Shown one piece after another: positions 8,889-18,456 of a stretch of DNA of 64,000 nucleotides; within the stretch, counting starts at the first letter, position 1; each line of letters begins with the position of its first letter. Where the stretch lies: NCBI RefSeq assembly GCF_038784515.1, contig NZ_CP152376.1, positions 3,038,001-3,102,000 on the forward strand. The letters are read 5' to 3'. The notes beneath the pieces are model-generated. The model was not told where the DNA came from and made no database searches. It saw only the letters and a program-made list of their open reading frames with translations. The translations under genes and the position numbers were made by a program. Origin of the DNA: Rhodoferax sp. GW822-FHT02A01 (lineage in GTDB: Bacteria > Pseudomonadota > Gammaproteobacteria > Burkholderiales > Burkholderiaceae_C).

Positions 8889-9767
8889 CTAAGGCTGATT
8901 CGCGTACACCTCCCGGATGCCCCGGTACTGCTCATCGCTGACGTGCGCAAAGCCTTCGCCATTCATGCCGCGAAACATATCTTGCAACGAGGCGCTATTC
9001 TGGAAAAAGGCCTGTTTGATCTTGTCTATCACTGGCTGGCAGAGTTGGCCGCGATAGACAAAGGGGTCGTAGGGTATGGGGGATGACTTCCAGAGCACCT
9101 GCAATTCGTCTGCCCGCAAGCTGCCGTTGCGCACGGCCTCGTCCAGGCGGCTGCTGGAAACAAAGGCGGCATCAACCAGGCCTTTCTGCACGGCCTGTAT
9201 GGCGCGGTCATGGGAGCCTGCGAAGGTGATGCGACCGAAGTAGTGCTCCAGCGCCATGCCGGTCAGCTTGGCGATGGCCTGCCGCGGTATCAATGCGCCC
9301 GAAGTGCTGGCCGGGTCAATCAGGCTGATGTTACTGCCACGCAGATCAGGCAATCCATGGAACTTCTTGTCGCGCCGCACCACCAGCAGTGAGCGGTAGC
9401 TGTCGCCCGCTTCGGTATGGGGGCCCACGCGCTGGATCATCGATGCAAAGGCCGTGATGCGGTTGTCCCGCGCCTTGGCTTGTGCGTAGGACGCCGGCCC
9501 CAGTTCAGCCAGGTCCACGGTGCCTGCCAGCAGACCTTCCACCACCGCTCCGTAGGAAGAGGCCATGACGATCTCCACCGGCTGTCGCACCGCAGCTTCC
9601 AGCACCTTGACCAGGGGTTGGTACTCCGCGCCCAGGGCATCGGATGACTTCTTGGGGATCAGCGAGACACGAATGATCTTCGGGCTTTCGCAAGTCTGGC
9701 CCTGGGCCAGGCAGGCACAACCTGCCATGAGCAGGCCCAGCAAATGGATTGCGATGGTGCGGGTCAT
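8889..9767 (-). CDS. PhnD-type periplasmic phosphonate/phosphite-binding protein, orphan
   Basis: 292 residues beginning with a signal peptide (hydrophobic core LLGLLMAGCACLA) and continuing as a PhnD/SsuA-like periplasmic binding fold (SLIDPASTSGALIPRQ is characteristic of the family). No ABC permease or ATPase gene is nearby. Its ATG overlaps the stop of the upstream GGDEF-EAL receptor gene (ATGA at 9764-9767), so the two are translationally coupled. I infer that it serves as a ligand-loading partner for the periplasmic domain of that receptor and not for transport. The ligand may be any small anion; the family name does not prove phosphonate binding. Confidence 0.85.
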   Translation of the reverse strand: MTRTIAIHLLGLLMAGCACLAQGQTCESPKIIRVSLIPKKSSDALGAEYQPLVKVLEAAVRQPVEIVMASSYGAVVEGLLAGTVDLAELGPASYAQAKARDNRITAFASMIQRVGPHTEAGDSYRSLLVVRRDKKFHGLPDLRGSNISLIDPASTSGALIPRQAIAKLTGMALEHYFGRITFAGSHDRAIQAVQKGLVDAAFVSSSRLDEAVRNGSLRADELQVLWKSSPIPYDPFVYRGQLCQPVIDKIKQAFFQNSASLQDMFRGMNGEGFAHVSDEQYRGIREVYANQP

Positions 9768-12271
9768 TTAGGCGGTGTCAGTATGGATTGGCGAATGAGT
9801 TGGCCCGCCGCTCCTGCATCCACCGGGCGGCTCATGTAGTACCCCTGGACCTGGTCGCAGTTGATGGACTTGAGGTGCAGCAGTTGGTCCTGTAGCTCGA
9901 CGCCTTCAGCCACCACCTGCATCTGCAGCTTGTGTGCCATGGTCACTATGGTTTCCACAATGGTGGCATCCTGCGGGTTGTTGCGGATGTCCTTGATGAA
10001 GGCACGGTCGATCTTGATGGCGTGAATCGGCAGGGTGCGGATGTAGGAGAGGCTGGAATAGCCGTTGCCGAAGTCGTCCAAGGCAATGCGCACGCCAATC
10101 TGTTGCAGCTCGGTCAATACTTTGGTGGCGATTTCTATGGACTCGACCAGGCTGCTTTCGGTGATCTCGACTTCCAGCAGATGCGTTGCAATGCCGAACG
10201 ATGCCAGCATGGACGCAACCCGCTGCGGAAACTCCAGGTCGCGCAGCTGGCGTGCCGAGACGTTGATGGCAACCGGCACTGGCTCCAAGCCCATTTCCTT
10301 CCATTGGGCCAGTTGCATGCACGCGCTTTGCGCTACCCAGTCGCCCAGCGCCACGTCCATGCCCGAGAGCTCCGCCATCGGTACAAATTCGCCGGGGTAG
10401 ATCAGCCCATGCTCCGGGTGCTGCCAGCGCACCAGCGCCTCCAAGCCCACGATCTTGAAGTCGCTCAACCGCACCTTGGGCTGAAAGTGCAGCACCAGCT
10501 CATCTTCGGCAATGGCTGTCGGCAAGCGCTGCTCCAGGCTGAACTGGCGGTCGCTGGCGGGGTTGAGTGCGGGGTCGTAGAAGGTATAGCGCCCCCGTCC
10601 GGCACGCTTGGACTGGTACATGGCTGCGTCCGCGTGCTGGCACAGCGTCTCCACGTTATGCCCGTCCTGCGGGAACACGGCGATGCCAATGCTGGGACTG
10701 ACCTGGATGTCATTGCCATCCAGATTGGTGCAGGGGCGGCTGATGAGCTCGATGATCTTGGTTGCCACGCTCACGATGTCCGCCACGCTGTCGAGCTCAT
10801 TGAGCATCACCGTGAACTCGTCGCCACCCATGCGGGCAATGACGTCGGATTCGCGCAAGGCGGACTGCAGACGACTGGCCACGGTTTGCAGCAGCAGGTC
10901 ACCCACATGGTGGCCCAGCGTGTCGTTGATGCTCTTGAAGCGATCCAGGTCCACATACAACATGCCGAAATGTTTGCGGCTGCGTTTGGCACGGGTCAGG
11001 TGCGTGTGGCTCATCTCCAGGAACAGGCGGCGGTTGGGCAGGCCGGTCAGGGCGTCGTGCGAAGCCAGCTCGTAGGCCTGGTGCTTCTGGTCTTCCAGTT
11101 CCAGGATCAGCTTGCGGTTTTCCAGGTCTGCCTTGCGCAGCGCGTCGAACAGTTTTTCGCGGGCCCGCAGCGAGCGCCCGATCCAGAAGGTGGCCAGCAG
11201 AATGATGACGGTGAACAGACACAAGACGCCCAGACCGCGAGCGCGGCTGGCGCCGTATTCCACCTGCAGTTCGGCCACGTCGCGGCTGACCACCACCATG
11301 AAGGGGTATTTGGCCAGGTGCTTGTAGCTGGTCAGGTATTCGTGTTCGTCGCCAAAGTAGTTTGCGACCACCGATCCCTGCTCGCTGTGCAGTGGCTGGA
11401 AGAGGGCGGTCTGCCAGGTTCCCTGGGTGTATTCCAGCCCGCCCATGCGTGCCCTAGCCACTTCCTTGCCGTCGTTCAGCAGGACTTGTATGGCGCCGGT
11501 GCGGCCTATGTCGACGTCGCGGTAGAGCCCCAATACGTAGCCCAGATCCAGCACCACCAACAGGATGCCGCGGCTCTTGTTGTCCTTTCCAAGCACCGGA
11601 AGCAGCATTTGTACTTGCCAGGCCCGCGTCATGGAGTCCACGGGAGGGACCAGCTGCAGCCCCGACATGTCCGCGGGATTGGCCAGCCGATCATGGATGG
11701 CCTGCGTCAAAGCACTGGTGTCTGTATCCGGCGAGGATGCGTACACCTGCCGCGCCGTATCGTCGTAGAGCGCAATGCGCAAAAAGAGCTGGTTGGCCGA
11801 GCACATGGCCGAGAGGCGCTTGGCGGCATCCTGCGGGTTGCCGTCAAACCACTCGGATGATGCCATCGAGAAAATCCGGGCCTGGTCCATGGCCCGGTTG
11901 AAGTTCTCGGAAATGATGATGGCCAGGCTTTCCTGCCGCGCCTGGGAGTTCTTGAGCATCAAAACCTGCTCGTTGCCCAGCCATTGCCAGGTTACGGACC
12001 AGGTGGTGGCCAGAAGGATCAGTGACAGTGCGATGACGCCATGCAGCGGACGTCGCAGGTCTCTTGCCTTGGGTGCGTACAGCTTTTGCCAGAAACGTGG
12101 AAGGATGGTGTCGGTCACTCGGAGGTACTGGACAGGGCCAAAAGGCCAGAGTGTGTTTCCATCATGTGACAGTTGTGTGACGAATTTGTCAGAAATGCCG
12201 CAATTGCCGGTATTTCGCAATTTGGTCGGAAATTGCCGATGCGACCAGATGCTGTTTGAACTGAATCGCAT
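9764..12271 (-). CDS. Membrane GGDEF-EAL receptor with periplasmic Cache-like domain
   Basis: 835 residues as drawn. Two membrane helices (about 70-90 and 340-360) flank a periplasmic domain of about 240 residues that looks like a double Cache sensor. GGDEF (GGDEF near 480, with RESD five residues before it) and EAL (EALVRW near 611, DDFGNGYSS later) follow; both appear catalytically complete. It is the first gene of a probable operon with the PhnD-like protein and add. The start is uncertain: ATG at 12271 lacks a clear ribosome site, and GTG at 12118, just before the first helix, is equally possible. Confidence 0.9.
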   Translation of the reverse strand: MRFSSNSIWSHRQFPTKLRNTGNCGISDKFVTQLSHDGNTLWPFGPVQYLRVTDTILPRFWQKLYAPKARDLRRPLHGVIALSLILLATTWSVTWQWLGNEQVLMLKNSQARQESLAIIISENFNRAMDQARIFSMASSEWFDGNPQDAAKRLSAMCSANQLFLRIALYDDTARQVYASSPDTDTSALTQAIHDRLANPADMSGLQLVPPVDSMTRAWQVQMLLPVLGKDNKSRGILLVVLDLGYVLGLYRDVDIGRTGAIQVLLNDGKEVARARMGGLEYTQGTWQTALFQPLHSEQGSVVANYFGDEHEYLTSYKHLAKYPFMVVVSRDVAELQVEYGASRARGLGVLCLFTVIILLATFWIGRSLRAREKLFDALRKADLENRKLILELEDQKHQAYELASHDALTGLPNRRLFLEMSHTHLTRAKRSRKHFGMLYVDLDRFKSINDTLGHHVGDLLLQTVASRLQSALRESDVIARMGGDEFTVMLNELDSVADIVSVATKIIELISRPCTNLDGNDIQVSPSIGIAVFPQDGHNVETLCQHADAAMYQSKRAGRGRYTFYDPALNPASDRQFSLEQRLPTAIAEDELVLHFQPKVRLSDFKIVGLEALVRWQHPEHGLIYPGEFVPMAELSGMDVALGDWVAQSACMQLAQWKEMGLEPVPVAINVSARQLRDLEFPQRVASMLASFGIATHLLEVEITESSLVESIEIATKVLTELQQIGVRIALDDFGNGYSSLSYIRTLPIHAIKIDRAFIKDIRNNPQDATIVETIVTMAHKLQMQVVAEGVELQDQLLHLKSINCDQVQGYYMSRPVDAGAAGQLIRQSILTPPK

Positions 12272-12367
12272 GAACCGTGTGACGCATCCCCCCAGAATTG
12301 ATTTGCATCAACGCAGAAGTTGTCCGACTATCCGAACATGCGCTCTTGAAAAATTCGGGAGTCCAAA

Positions 12368-13954
12368 ATGAATGTTTCCAATCTGAAGATATCTGCCCGC
12401 CTGGCCTTGGCATTTGGCGCCGTCCTAGTGGTGTCGTTGGTTGCGGCAGCGCTGTCGCTGTTCAAGCTTGCCAGCATTCAGGAGAATCTGAGCGACATCG
12501 TGCTCGACAACAACGTGCGCATCGAGTTGAGCAACTCCATGGGCGACGCCATCCACATCGTCACCCGTGTCATGCGCAGCGTCGTGATTCTTAGCGACAA
12601 GTCGGCCAAGGATGCCGAAATGACCAAGATCACCAAGGCCCGCGAGGCCTATGACAAGGCCTGGACAGAGCTGCAGAAGATGCCGGCCAGCGAGGCAGGC
12701 AAGGCGATACGCGAAAAAATTACCGCAGCCCGCGACTTTGCCAGGCCTCTCAACAACAAGGTGATCGAACTGGGGCTGGCTGGCAACGTGGATGAGGCCA
12801 ACAAGCTGCTGGTCCAGGAGGCCGGCCCGGCGACCCAGAAGTGGCAGGACTTGCTGGAGGAGAACATTGCGTTCCAGAAGAACATCACCCAGCAGAAGTA
12901 CCAGCAGGCTACGGAGGACTATGCCCAGGCTCGCAGTCTCTTGATCATTGCCAATTGCATCTGCATCGCCCTGTCGGCCTTGCTGGGCTGGCTGGTAACG
13001 CGTTCCATCACGGTGCAGCTTGGCGCCGAACCTGCCGAGGTCACTCGGTTGGCGCACGCCGTTGCGCACGGAGATCTAAGCCTGTCCATTGCGTTGCGTG
13101 AGGGCGACCAGAACAGCATGATGGCGCAGCTCAAGGAGATGCAAAGCAGCCTGGTGCGCATCGTGGCCAGTGTGCGCGCGGGCGCCGAGTCCATGGCTAC
13201 CGCCACGGGCCAGATCGCTGCAGGCAATGTGGACCTTTCTTCGCGCACCGAGGAGCAGGCCAGTGCGCTGGAGGAAACAACGGCCTCCATGCAGGAGTTG
13301 GCTTCCACGGTGAAACAGAATTTTGAGAGCGGCAGGCACGCCAACCAGTTGGCCACTTCAGCTTCCCATGTGGCCGTAAAGGGGGGGGAAGTGGTGACGC
13401 AGGTGGTGCATACCATGGAGGCCATCAATGTCTCTTCGCGCAAGATTGCCGACATCATTGGTGTGATTGACTCCATTGCGTTCCAGACCAACATCCTGGC
13501 GCTCAATGCTGCAGTGGAAGCGGCGCGAGCCGGCGAGGAGGGTCGTGGCTTTGCCGTGGTGGCCAGCGAAGTGCGCAATCTGGCCGGTCGCTCTGCCACG
13601 GCGGCCAAGGAGATCAAGGCGCTGATTGAAGCCTCAGTGACCAACGTGGCCGACGGCTGCAAACTGGTGGAGCAGGCCGGTAGTACCATGGACGAGATCG
13701 TGGTGAGCGTGCGGCGGGTTTCCGACATCATGGGCGAGATTTCCGCCGCCAGCCAGGACCAGAATGCCGGTATCGACCAGATCAACCAAGCCATGGGTCA
13801 GATGGATCAGGTCACGCAGCAAAATGCGGCCTTGGTGGAGGAGGCCGCAGCGGCAGCCCAATCGCTGGAGCAACAGGCGCGTCAGATGGTGGATGTTGTC
13901 AGCGTGTTCAAGCTTCAGGGTGGCGGCCACTCCATGCGCTTGTTGGCAGCATGA
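12368..13954 (+). CDS. Methyl-accepting chemotaxis protein
   Basis: 528 residues with membrane helices at about 11-31 and 190-210, a four-helix-bundle periplasmic sensor between them, a HAMP segment, and a full cytoplasmic methylation/signalling helix containing the conserved hairpin tip (IAFQTNILALNAAVEAARAG). The protein stops at MRLLAA and has no C-terminal CheR-binding pentapeptide. It is divergent from the GGDEF-EAL receptor and is followed 38 bases later by a bacteriohemerythrin gene. It probably signals to CheA/CheW; none of the cytoplasmic che genes are in this window. Confidence 0.95.
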   Translation: MNVSNLKISARLALAFGAVLVVSLVAAALSLFKLASIQENLSDIVLDNNVRIELSNSMGDAIHIVTRVMRSVVILSDKSAKDAEMTKITKAREAYDKAWTELQKMPASEAGKAIREKITAARDFARPLNNKVIELGLAGNVDEANKLLVQEAGPATQKWQDLLEENIAFQKNITQQKYQQATEDYAQARSLLIIANCICIALSALLGWLVTRSITVQLGAEPAEVTRLAHAVAHGDLSLSIALREGDQNSMMAQLKEMQSSLVRIVASVRAGAESMATATGQIAAGNVDLSSRTEEQASALEETTASMQELASTVKQNFESGRHANQLATSASHVAVKGGEVVTQVVHTMEAINVSSRKIADIIGVIDSIAFQTNILALNAAVEAARAGEEGRGFAVVASEVRNLAGRSATAAKEIKALIEASVTNVADGCKLVEQAGSTMDEIVVSVRRVSDIMGEISAASQDQNAGIDQINQAMGQMDQVTQQNAALVEEAAAAAQSLEQQARQMVDVVSVFKLQGGGHSMRLLAA

Positions 13955-13992
13955 AGAGGTCCGATTTGTGCACGTGATGACATAAAGGCAGA

Positions 13993-14400
13993 GTGATTCG
14001 TATGGCGTATTTCGAATGGGCAAAAGACATGGAGATCGATGGCGGGGCCATCGATGCGGACCATCACCGGCTGGTGGACCTGGTCAATGATCTGCACACG
14101 GCAACCAGCGTGGGAGAGGGGCAGGCGGTGGTGGCAGACATACTGGCTTCACTGATCAAGTACACCAAGACCCACCTGAAGACCGAAGAAGAGCTGATGG
14201 CCCGCATGCATTTCCCCCATATGGAGGGACATCAGCGCGGACATGAGAAGTTCATCGAGGACCTCCTGAGTCTGGAGAAGAAGTACCAGAACGGCAGCAT
14301 CACGGTGGCGTCCCAGTTGTCGACTGTGTTGCGGGACTGGCTGTCCTTGCATATCAGGCGCAACGACAAAGAGCTGCACCAGTATTTCAAACGTGGTTAG
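13993..14400 (+). CDS. Bacteriohemerythrin
   Basis: 135 residues from GTG (AAAGG 5 bases upstream) or 132 from ATG at 14002, the usual hemerythrin size. The di-iron ligands are visible in order: His in DADHHRL, HLKTE (HxxxE), HMEGH (HxxxH) and HIRRND (HxxxxD). It should reversibly bind O2 in the cytoplasm, as store, carrier or sensor. It lies between a chemoreceptor and a PAS-GGDEF-EAL gene, and its TAG directly abuts the ATG of the latter, so a role in oxygen-dependent control of motility or c-di-GMP is plausible. Confidence 0.93.
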   Translation: MIRMAYFEWAKDMEIDGGAIDADHHRLVDLVNDLHTATSVGEGQAVVADILASLIKYTKTHLKTEEELMARMHFPHMEGHQRGHEKFIEDLLSLEKKYQNGSITVASQLSTVLRDWLSLHIRRNDKELHQYFKRG

Positions 14401-16941
14401 ATGACACACAAGCGCGCAGGATCAGACAAGCCGCCCGCAGAGCGGGATTCAGCGCTTGCTCCGCCACAGGATTCACAAGAGTCCGCGCACAGTCTGCGCA
14501 GACTCGTTCTCAGCGAGGAGATGTACCGCAAGGCCTTCTTCCTGACCCCGGATGCGATGAATATCACTCGCCTTGAAGACGGGATGTATGTTTCGGTCAA
14601 CCATGGCTTCACCCAGATCACGGGCTATGAGGAGTCGGATGTCATAGGCAAAACGTCTCTTGAAGTGGACATCTGGGTCCATGCCGAAGACAGGGCCCGC
14701 CTGGTGCAGGGGCTCAAGACCGATGGGATGGTCATCAATCTGGACGCACAGTTCCGGACCAAGCGCGGCTTCATCATCGATGGGCTCATGTCGGCTGCCG
14801 TGATCCGGCTGGGGGAAGTGCCGCACATCATCAGTGTCACATCGGACATCACCGACAGAAAGAACGCAGAGACCCAGTTGCAGAGAAGCGAGGAAAAGTA
14901 CCGTCAGCTGGCAAACGACTTGCCAGCGTTCATCGTGACCTACTTGCCGGGCGGTGTTCTGACTTTCGCGAACCAGGCCATTGCAAAATTGGTCGGCATG
15001 GAGCCGCCTCAGCTGGTAGGGTTGAATTTCCTGAGCTTCCTCAATGAGTTCGACCGACAGGTGGTGCAGAAACGCCTGTCGCAGCTGACGCCGCAGCAGC
15101 CTGTGGAAGCCCATGAGCAGACCTATGTTGGCCCGGCGGGTGAAGTGGGATACCACCAATGGACCAACCGGGCCTTTTTCGATGCCGGTGGCGTTGTGAC
15201 GCACTTTCAGGCCGTGGGAGAAGACATTACCGAACGCAAGCTGGCCGCGGAGGAGATGAAGATTGCCGCGACCGCATTCGAGTCGCGTGTGGGTATTGCA
15301 ATCACCAATGCCAAACTGGCCATTCTGAAAACCAACAAGGCGTTTACCGACATCACGGGCTACTCAGCGCAAGAGGTTGTCGGCAAGACGCCGAAGTTGC
15401 TGAGTTCGGGGCGGCACGGGCCGGAGTTCTATGCCGAGATGTGGCAATCCATCACGCAGAAGGGAACCTGGGAAGGCGAAATCTGGAACCGCCGTAAAGG
15501 CGGTGAGGTCTTCCCCGAATGGTTGACCATCACCGCCGTGCGGGACGGCGCAGGCGTTGCCACCCACTACGTTGGAACCTTCACGGACAACACCTTGCGC
15601 AAGGTGGCGGAAGACCAGATCAAGACCCTGGCTTTCTACGATCCGCTGACCCAGTTGCCCAACAGAAGGCTGTTGATGGATCGGCTGGCCATGGCGCAGA
15701 CCAACAGCTCCAGGCGGCAGCACCGGTGCGCCTTGTTGTTTGTTGACCTGGACAATTTCAAAACCATCAACGACACCGTGGGACATCAAGTGGGGGACAG
15801 GCTGCTGGAGGAAGTGGCCAGGCGCCTGTCACATTGCGTGCGCGAAGGGGATACGGTGGCGCGTCTAGGTGGCGATGAGTTCGTTGTGATGCTTGAAGAC
15901 CTGAGTCTGCATGAATTGGATGCGGCCACACAGGCCGAAGCCATTGGCGAAAAAATTCTCAGAGCGCTCGATCAGGTCTACGAAATTTCCGGGCATCGCC
16001 ACTACAGCACGGCAAGCATCGGCGTAACCTTGTTTGGAAGCGTCAAGAACGAAAGCATCGACGAGCCGCTCAAGCGCGCCGACATGGCTATGTACCAGGC
16101 CAAGGCTGCAGGGCGCAACGCCTTGCGTTTCTTCGATCCCAATATGCAAGCCGTGGTGGCGGCCCGTGCGGAGCTCGAGGCTGGCCTGCGCAAGGCGCTG
16201 GACCAGCATCAACTGGTGTTGCATTACCAACCCCAGGTATCCAAGGATCACCGCGTGCTGGGTGTTGAGGCTTTGGTGCGCTGGAAGCATCCGCAGCGGG
16301 GCATTGTTTCTCCGTCGGAATTCATCCCGTTGGCTGAAGAGACGGGGCTGATTCTGCCGCTAGGCGACTGGGTGCTGCGTGCGGCCTGTGCGCAATTGGT
16401 CGCGTGGTCTTCCAATCCCGATACCAGCCATTTGACCGTCGCCGTCAATGTGAGCGCGCGCCAGTTCCACCAGGAAAAGTTTGCTGAGCAGGTACTTGCC
16501 GTACTGGATCAAACCGGTGCCGATCCGCGCTTGCTCAAGCTGGAGTTGACCGAAAGCCTGCTGGTCACCAATGTGGAAGGCGTCATCGCCAAGATGAACA
16601 AGCTCAAAAGCCATGGCGTTTGCTTTTCGCTGGATGACTTTGGCACCGGCTATTCATCGTTGTCCTACCTGAAGCGGTTGCCGCTGGACCAGCTCAAGAT
16701 CGATCAGGGGTTCGTCAGAAACATCCTGTCCGACCCCAATGATGCCGCCATTTCGAAGATGGTCATTCTGCTGGCCGAAAGCCTGGGACTTGACGTCATT
16801 GCGGAGGGTGTGGAAACGCAAGCCCAGGAACAGTTTCTTCATAGCCAGGGTTGCAGGTTCTGCCAGGGCTATCTGTTCAGCCAACCCTTGCAAGCCAGGG
16901 ACCTGGAGGCTTATCTGCATCGATTTGCTGGCAGATCCTGA
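14401..16941 (+). CDS. Cytoplasmic PAS-PAS-PAS-GGDEF-EAL protein
   Basis: 846 residues without membrane helices. Three PAS domains (about 40-160, 165-285, 290-410, the last with the PAC-type FTDNTLRKVAED linker) precede GGDEF (near 490, with REGD inhibitory site five residues before) and EAL (EALVRW near 622, DDFGTGYSS later). Both catalytic halves look complete, so it could be bifunctional. Its ATG follows the hemerythrin stop with no gap, suggesting coupled translation. The PAS domains could bind heme, flavin or nothing; this cannot be decided from sequence alone. Confidence 0.93.
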   Translation: MTHKRAGSDKPPAERDSALAPPQDSQESAHSLRRLVLSEEMYRKAFFLTPDAMNITRLEDGMYVSVNHGFTQITGYEESDVIGKTSLEVDIWVHAEDRARLVQGLKTDGMVINLDAQFRTKRGFIIDGLMSAAVIRLGEVPHIISVTSDITDRKNAETQLQRSEEKYRQLANDLPAFIVTYLPGGVLTFANQAIAKLVGMEPPQLVGLNFLSFLNEFDRQVVQKRLSQLTPQQPVEAHEQTYVGPAGEVGYHQWTNRAFFDAGGVVTHFQAVGEDITERKLAAEEMKIAATAFESRVGIAITNAKLAILKTNKAFTDITGYSAQEVVGKTPKLLSSGRHGPEFYAEMWQSITQKGTWEGEIWNRRKGGEVFPEWLTITAVRDGAGVATHYVGTFTDNTLRKVAEDQIKTLAFYDPLTQLPNRRLLMDRLAMAQTNSSRRQHRCALLFVDLDNFKTINDTVGHQVGDRLLEEVARRLSHCVREGDTVARLGGDEFVVMLEDLSLHELDAATQAEAIGEKILRALDQVYEISGHRHYSTASIGVTLFGSVKNESIDEPLKRADMAMYQAKAAGRNALRFFDPNMQAVVAARAELEAGLRKALDQHQLVLHYQPQVSKDHRVLGVEALVRWKHPQRGIVSPSEFIPLAEETGLILPLGDWVLRAACAQLVAWSSNPDTSHLTVAVNVSARQFHQEKFAEQVLAVLDQTGADPRLLKLELTESLLVTNVEGVIAKMNKLKSHGVCFSLDDFGTGYSSLSYLKRLPLDQLKIDQGFVRNILSDPNDAAISKMVILLAESLGLDVIAEGVETQAQEQFLHSQGCRFCQGYLFSQPLQARDLEAYLHRFAGRS

Positions 16942-16977
16942 TGTCACAATGGCGCATCCATTCGATGTGTCAAAAAA

Positions 16978-18456
16978 ATGAGCTTGCCAACCACCCGCAC
17001 TGAGCCATCCATCTCTGCCGATTTCGAGCAGATGTTTCATTCGGCACCCATATCGCTGTGGCTTGAGGATTACAGTGCACTCAAGACCCTGTTTGATGCC
17101 TGGCGCGCACAGGGTGTGACGGACATCGCATCGCATCTGCGGCAGTTCCCTGCATTGATCACCCAGTGCTCCAGCAGCCTGAAGGTGCTGAAGGTCAACC
17201 AGCAGACATTGCGCCTGTTTGCCGCACGCGACCAGCAGGATCTGGTCAGCCGGTTGCACGAGGTATTCCGGGATGACACCTTGGACCAGATGCTCTCCGA
17301 GCTGGTGCATCTGTGGTCCGGCAACTTGAGCTTTTCCAACCAGACCGTGAACTACGCGCTGGATGGCCGCCGCATGGATGTGCAGATCAACGTCAGCGTT
17401 CTTCAGGGGCACGAGTCCACCTGGGACCGCGTCATGGTGTCGCTGGAAGATGTGACCGACAAAGTGAAGGCGCGCGCCGATCTGATTGCCAGTGAGCGCT
17501 ATGCCCGCAATCTGTTTGACTATTCGCCGGTGTCGCTCTGGGTGGAAGACTTCAGCGGTGTGAAGCAGCTGCTGGACGAGGCGCGCGCGCAGGGCATAGA
17601 GGATTTCCGCACGTTCGTGAGCGTGCACCCGGACTTCGTCGTGCGCTGTGCGGAAAAGATCAAGGTGCTGGACGTCAACCGGCAAACGCTGCAGATGTTT
17701 GCTGCCAGAACCAAGGAAGAGTTGCTGACCCGGCTGGATGTGGTGTTTCGCGACGAAATGCATGTGTCATTCACCGAGCAGCTGGCCGACCTGTGGAACG
17801 GCAGTACCAACCAGATGCGCGAAGTGGTGAACTACTCGCTGGCCGGCTCGCTGATTAACATTCACATGCAGTTTTCCGTCCTGAGCGGGCACGAAGACAC
17901 GTGGGACCTGGTGCTGGTGTCTCTGGTGGACATCACCGCACGCAAGAAGGCCGAAGCCTATCTGGAATTCCTGGGCAAGCACGACTCGCTGACCAAGCTG
18001 CACAACCGCGCCTTCTACACGGAGGAGCTCAACCGTATTTCGCGCCGCGGCCCGTGGCCGCTGAGCATTCTGGCGATGGATCTCAACGGGCTGAAGTCCG
18101 TTAACGATGTGGAAGGCCATGCGGCAGGCGACGGTATGCTGCGCCGCGTGGGCGAGGTGCTCAGCAGCGCTTCGGCTGGCACCAACTATTGCGTGGCACG
18201 GGTGGGAGGCGACGAGTTCATTGCACTGCTGCCAGGCTGTGACGAACGCGTGGCCCAGGCCTTCAAGGAGCGCGTGGAGTCCTTGCTGGAAATCAACAAC
18301 CAGTACTACACCGGGCGCAAACTCAGCCTGGCCATCGGCATCGCCACGGCACAATCCGCAACCCACGTAGATGCACTCAGCCATGAGGCGGACAAGGCCA
18401 TGTTCGCTGCCAAGACGCGCTTTTACGAAGACACCAAGATGGAGCGCAGGCGCTAG
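16978..18456 (+). CDS. GGDEF protein with tandem-duplicated PAS-like sensor domains
   Basis: 492 residues, no membrane helix. Two copies of an unusual PAS-like unit (about 15-165 and 178-330) share recognisable blocks: SLWxED near the start of each, then AQG, KVLxVNxQTL, VFRD and a VSLxD(I/V)T end. The C-terminal GGDEF domain has GGDEF near 410 but no RxxD five residues before it, so it should be an active cyclase without product inhibition. It lies 36 bases after the PAS-GGDEF-EAL gene and ends immediately beside the convergent peroxidase gene (stops at 18456 and 18457). Confidence 0.9.
   Translation: MSLPTTRTEPSISADFEQMFHSAPISLWLEDYSALKTLFDAWRAQGVTDIASHLRQFPALITQCSSSLKVLKVNQQTLRLFAARDQQDLVSRLHEVFRDDTLDQMLSELVHLWSGNLSFSNQTVNYALDGRRMDVQINVSVLQGHESTWDRVMVSLEDVTDKVKARADLIASERYARNLFDYSPVSLWVEDFSGVKQLLDEARAQGIEDFRTFVSVHPDFVVRCAEKIKVLDVNRQTLQMFAARTKEELLTRLDVVFRDEMHVSFTEQLADLWNGSTNQMREVVNYSLAGSLINIHMQFSVLSGHEDTWDLVLVSLVDITARKKAEAYLEFLGKHDSLTKLHNRAFYTEELNRISRRGPWPLSILAMDLNGLKSVNDVEGHAAGDGMLRRVGEVLSSASAGTNYCVARVGGDEFIALLPGCDERVAQAFKERVESLLEINNQYYTGRKLSLAIGIATAQSATHVDALSHEADKAMFAAKTRFYEDTKMERRR

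Noticed and set aside
8889..9767. Phosphonate ABC transporter
   Set aside because: Only a binding protein is present; no permease or ATPase genes within reach, so a transport system is not claimed.
9932..11860. Long plus-strand open frame of 642 codons
   Set aside because: Lies entirely antisense to the GGDEF-EAL receptor, whose domains are clear; composition (His/Gln/Val/Ala-rich) is that of a high-G+C shadow frame.
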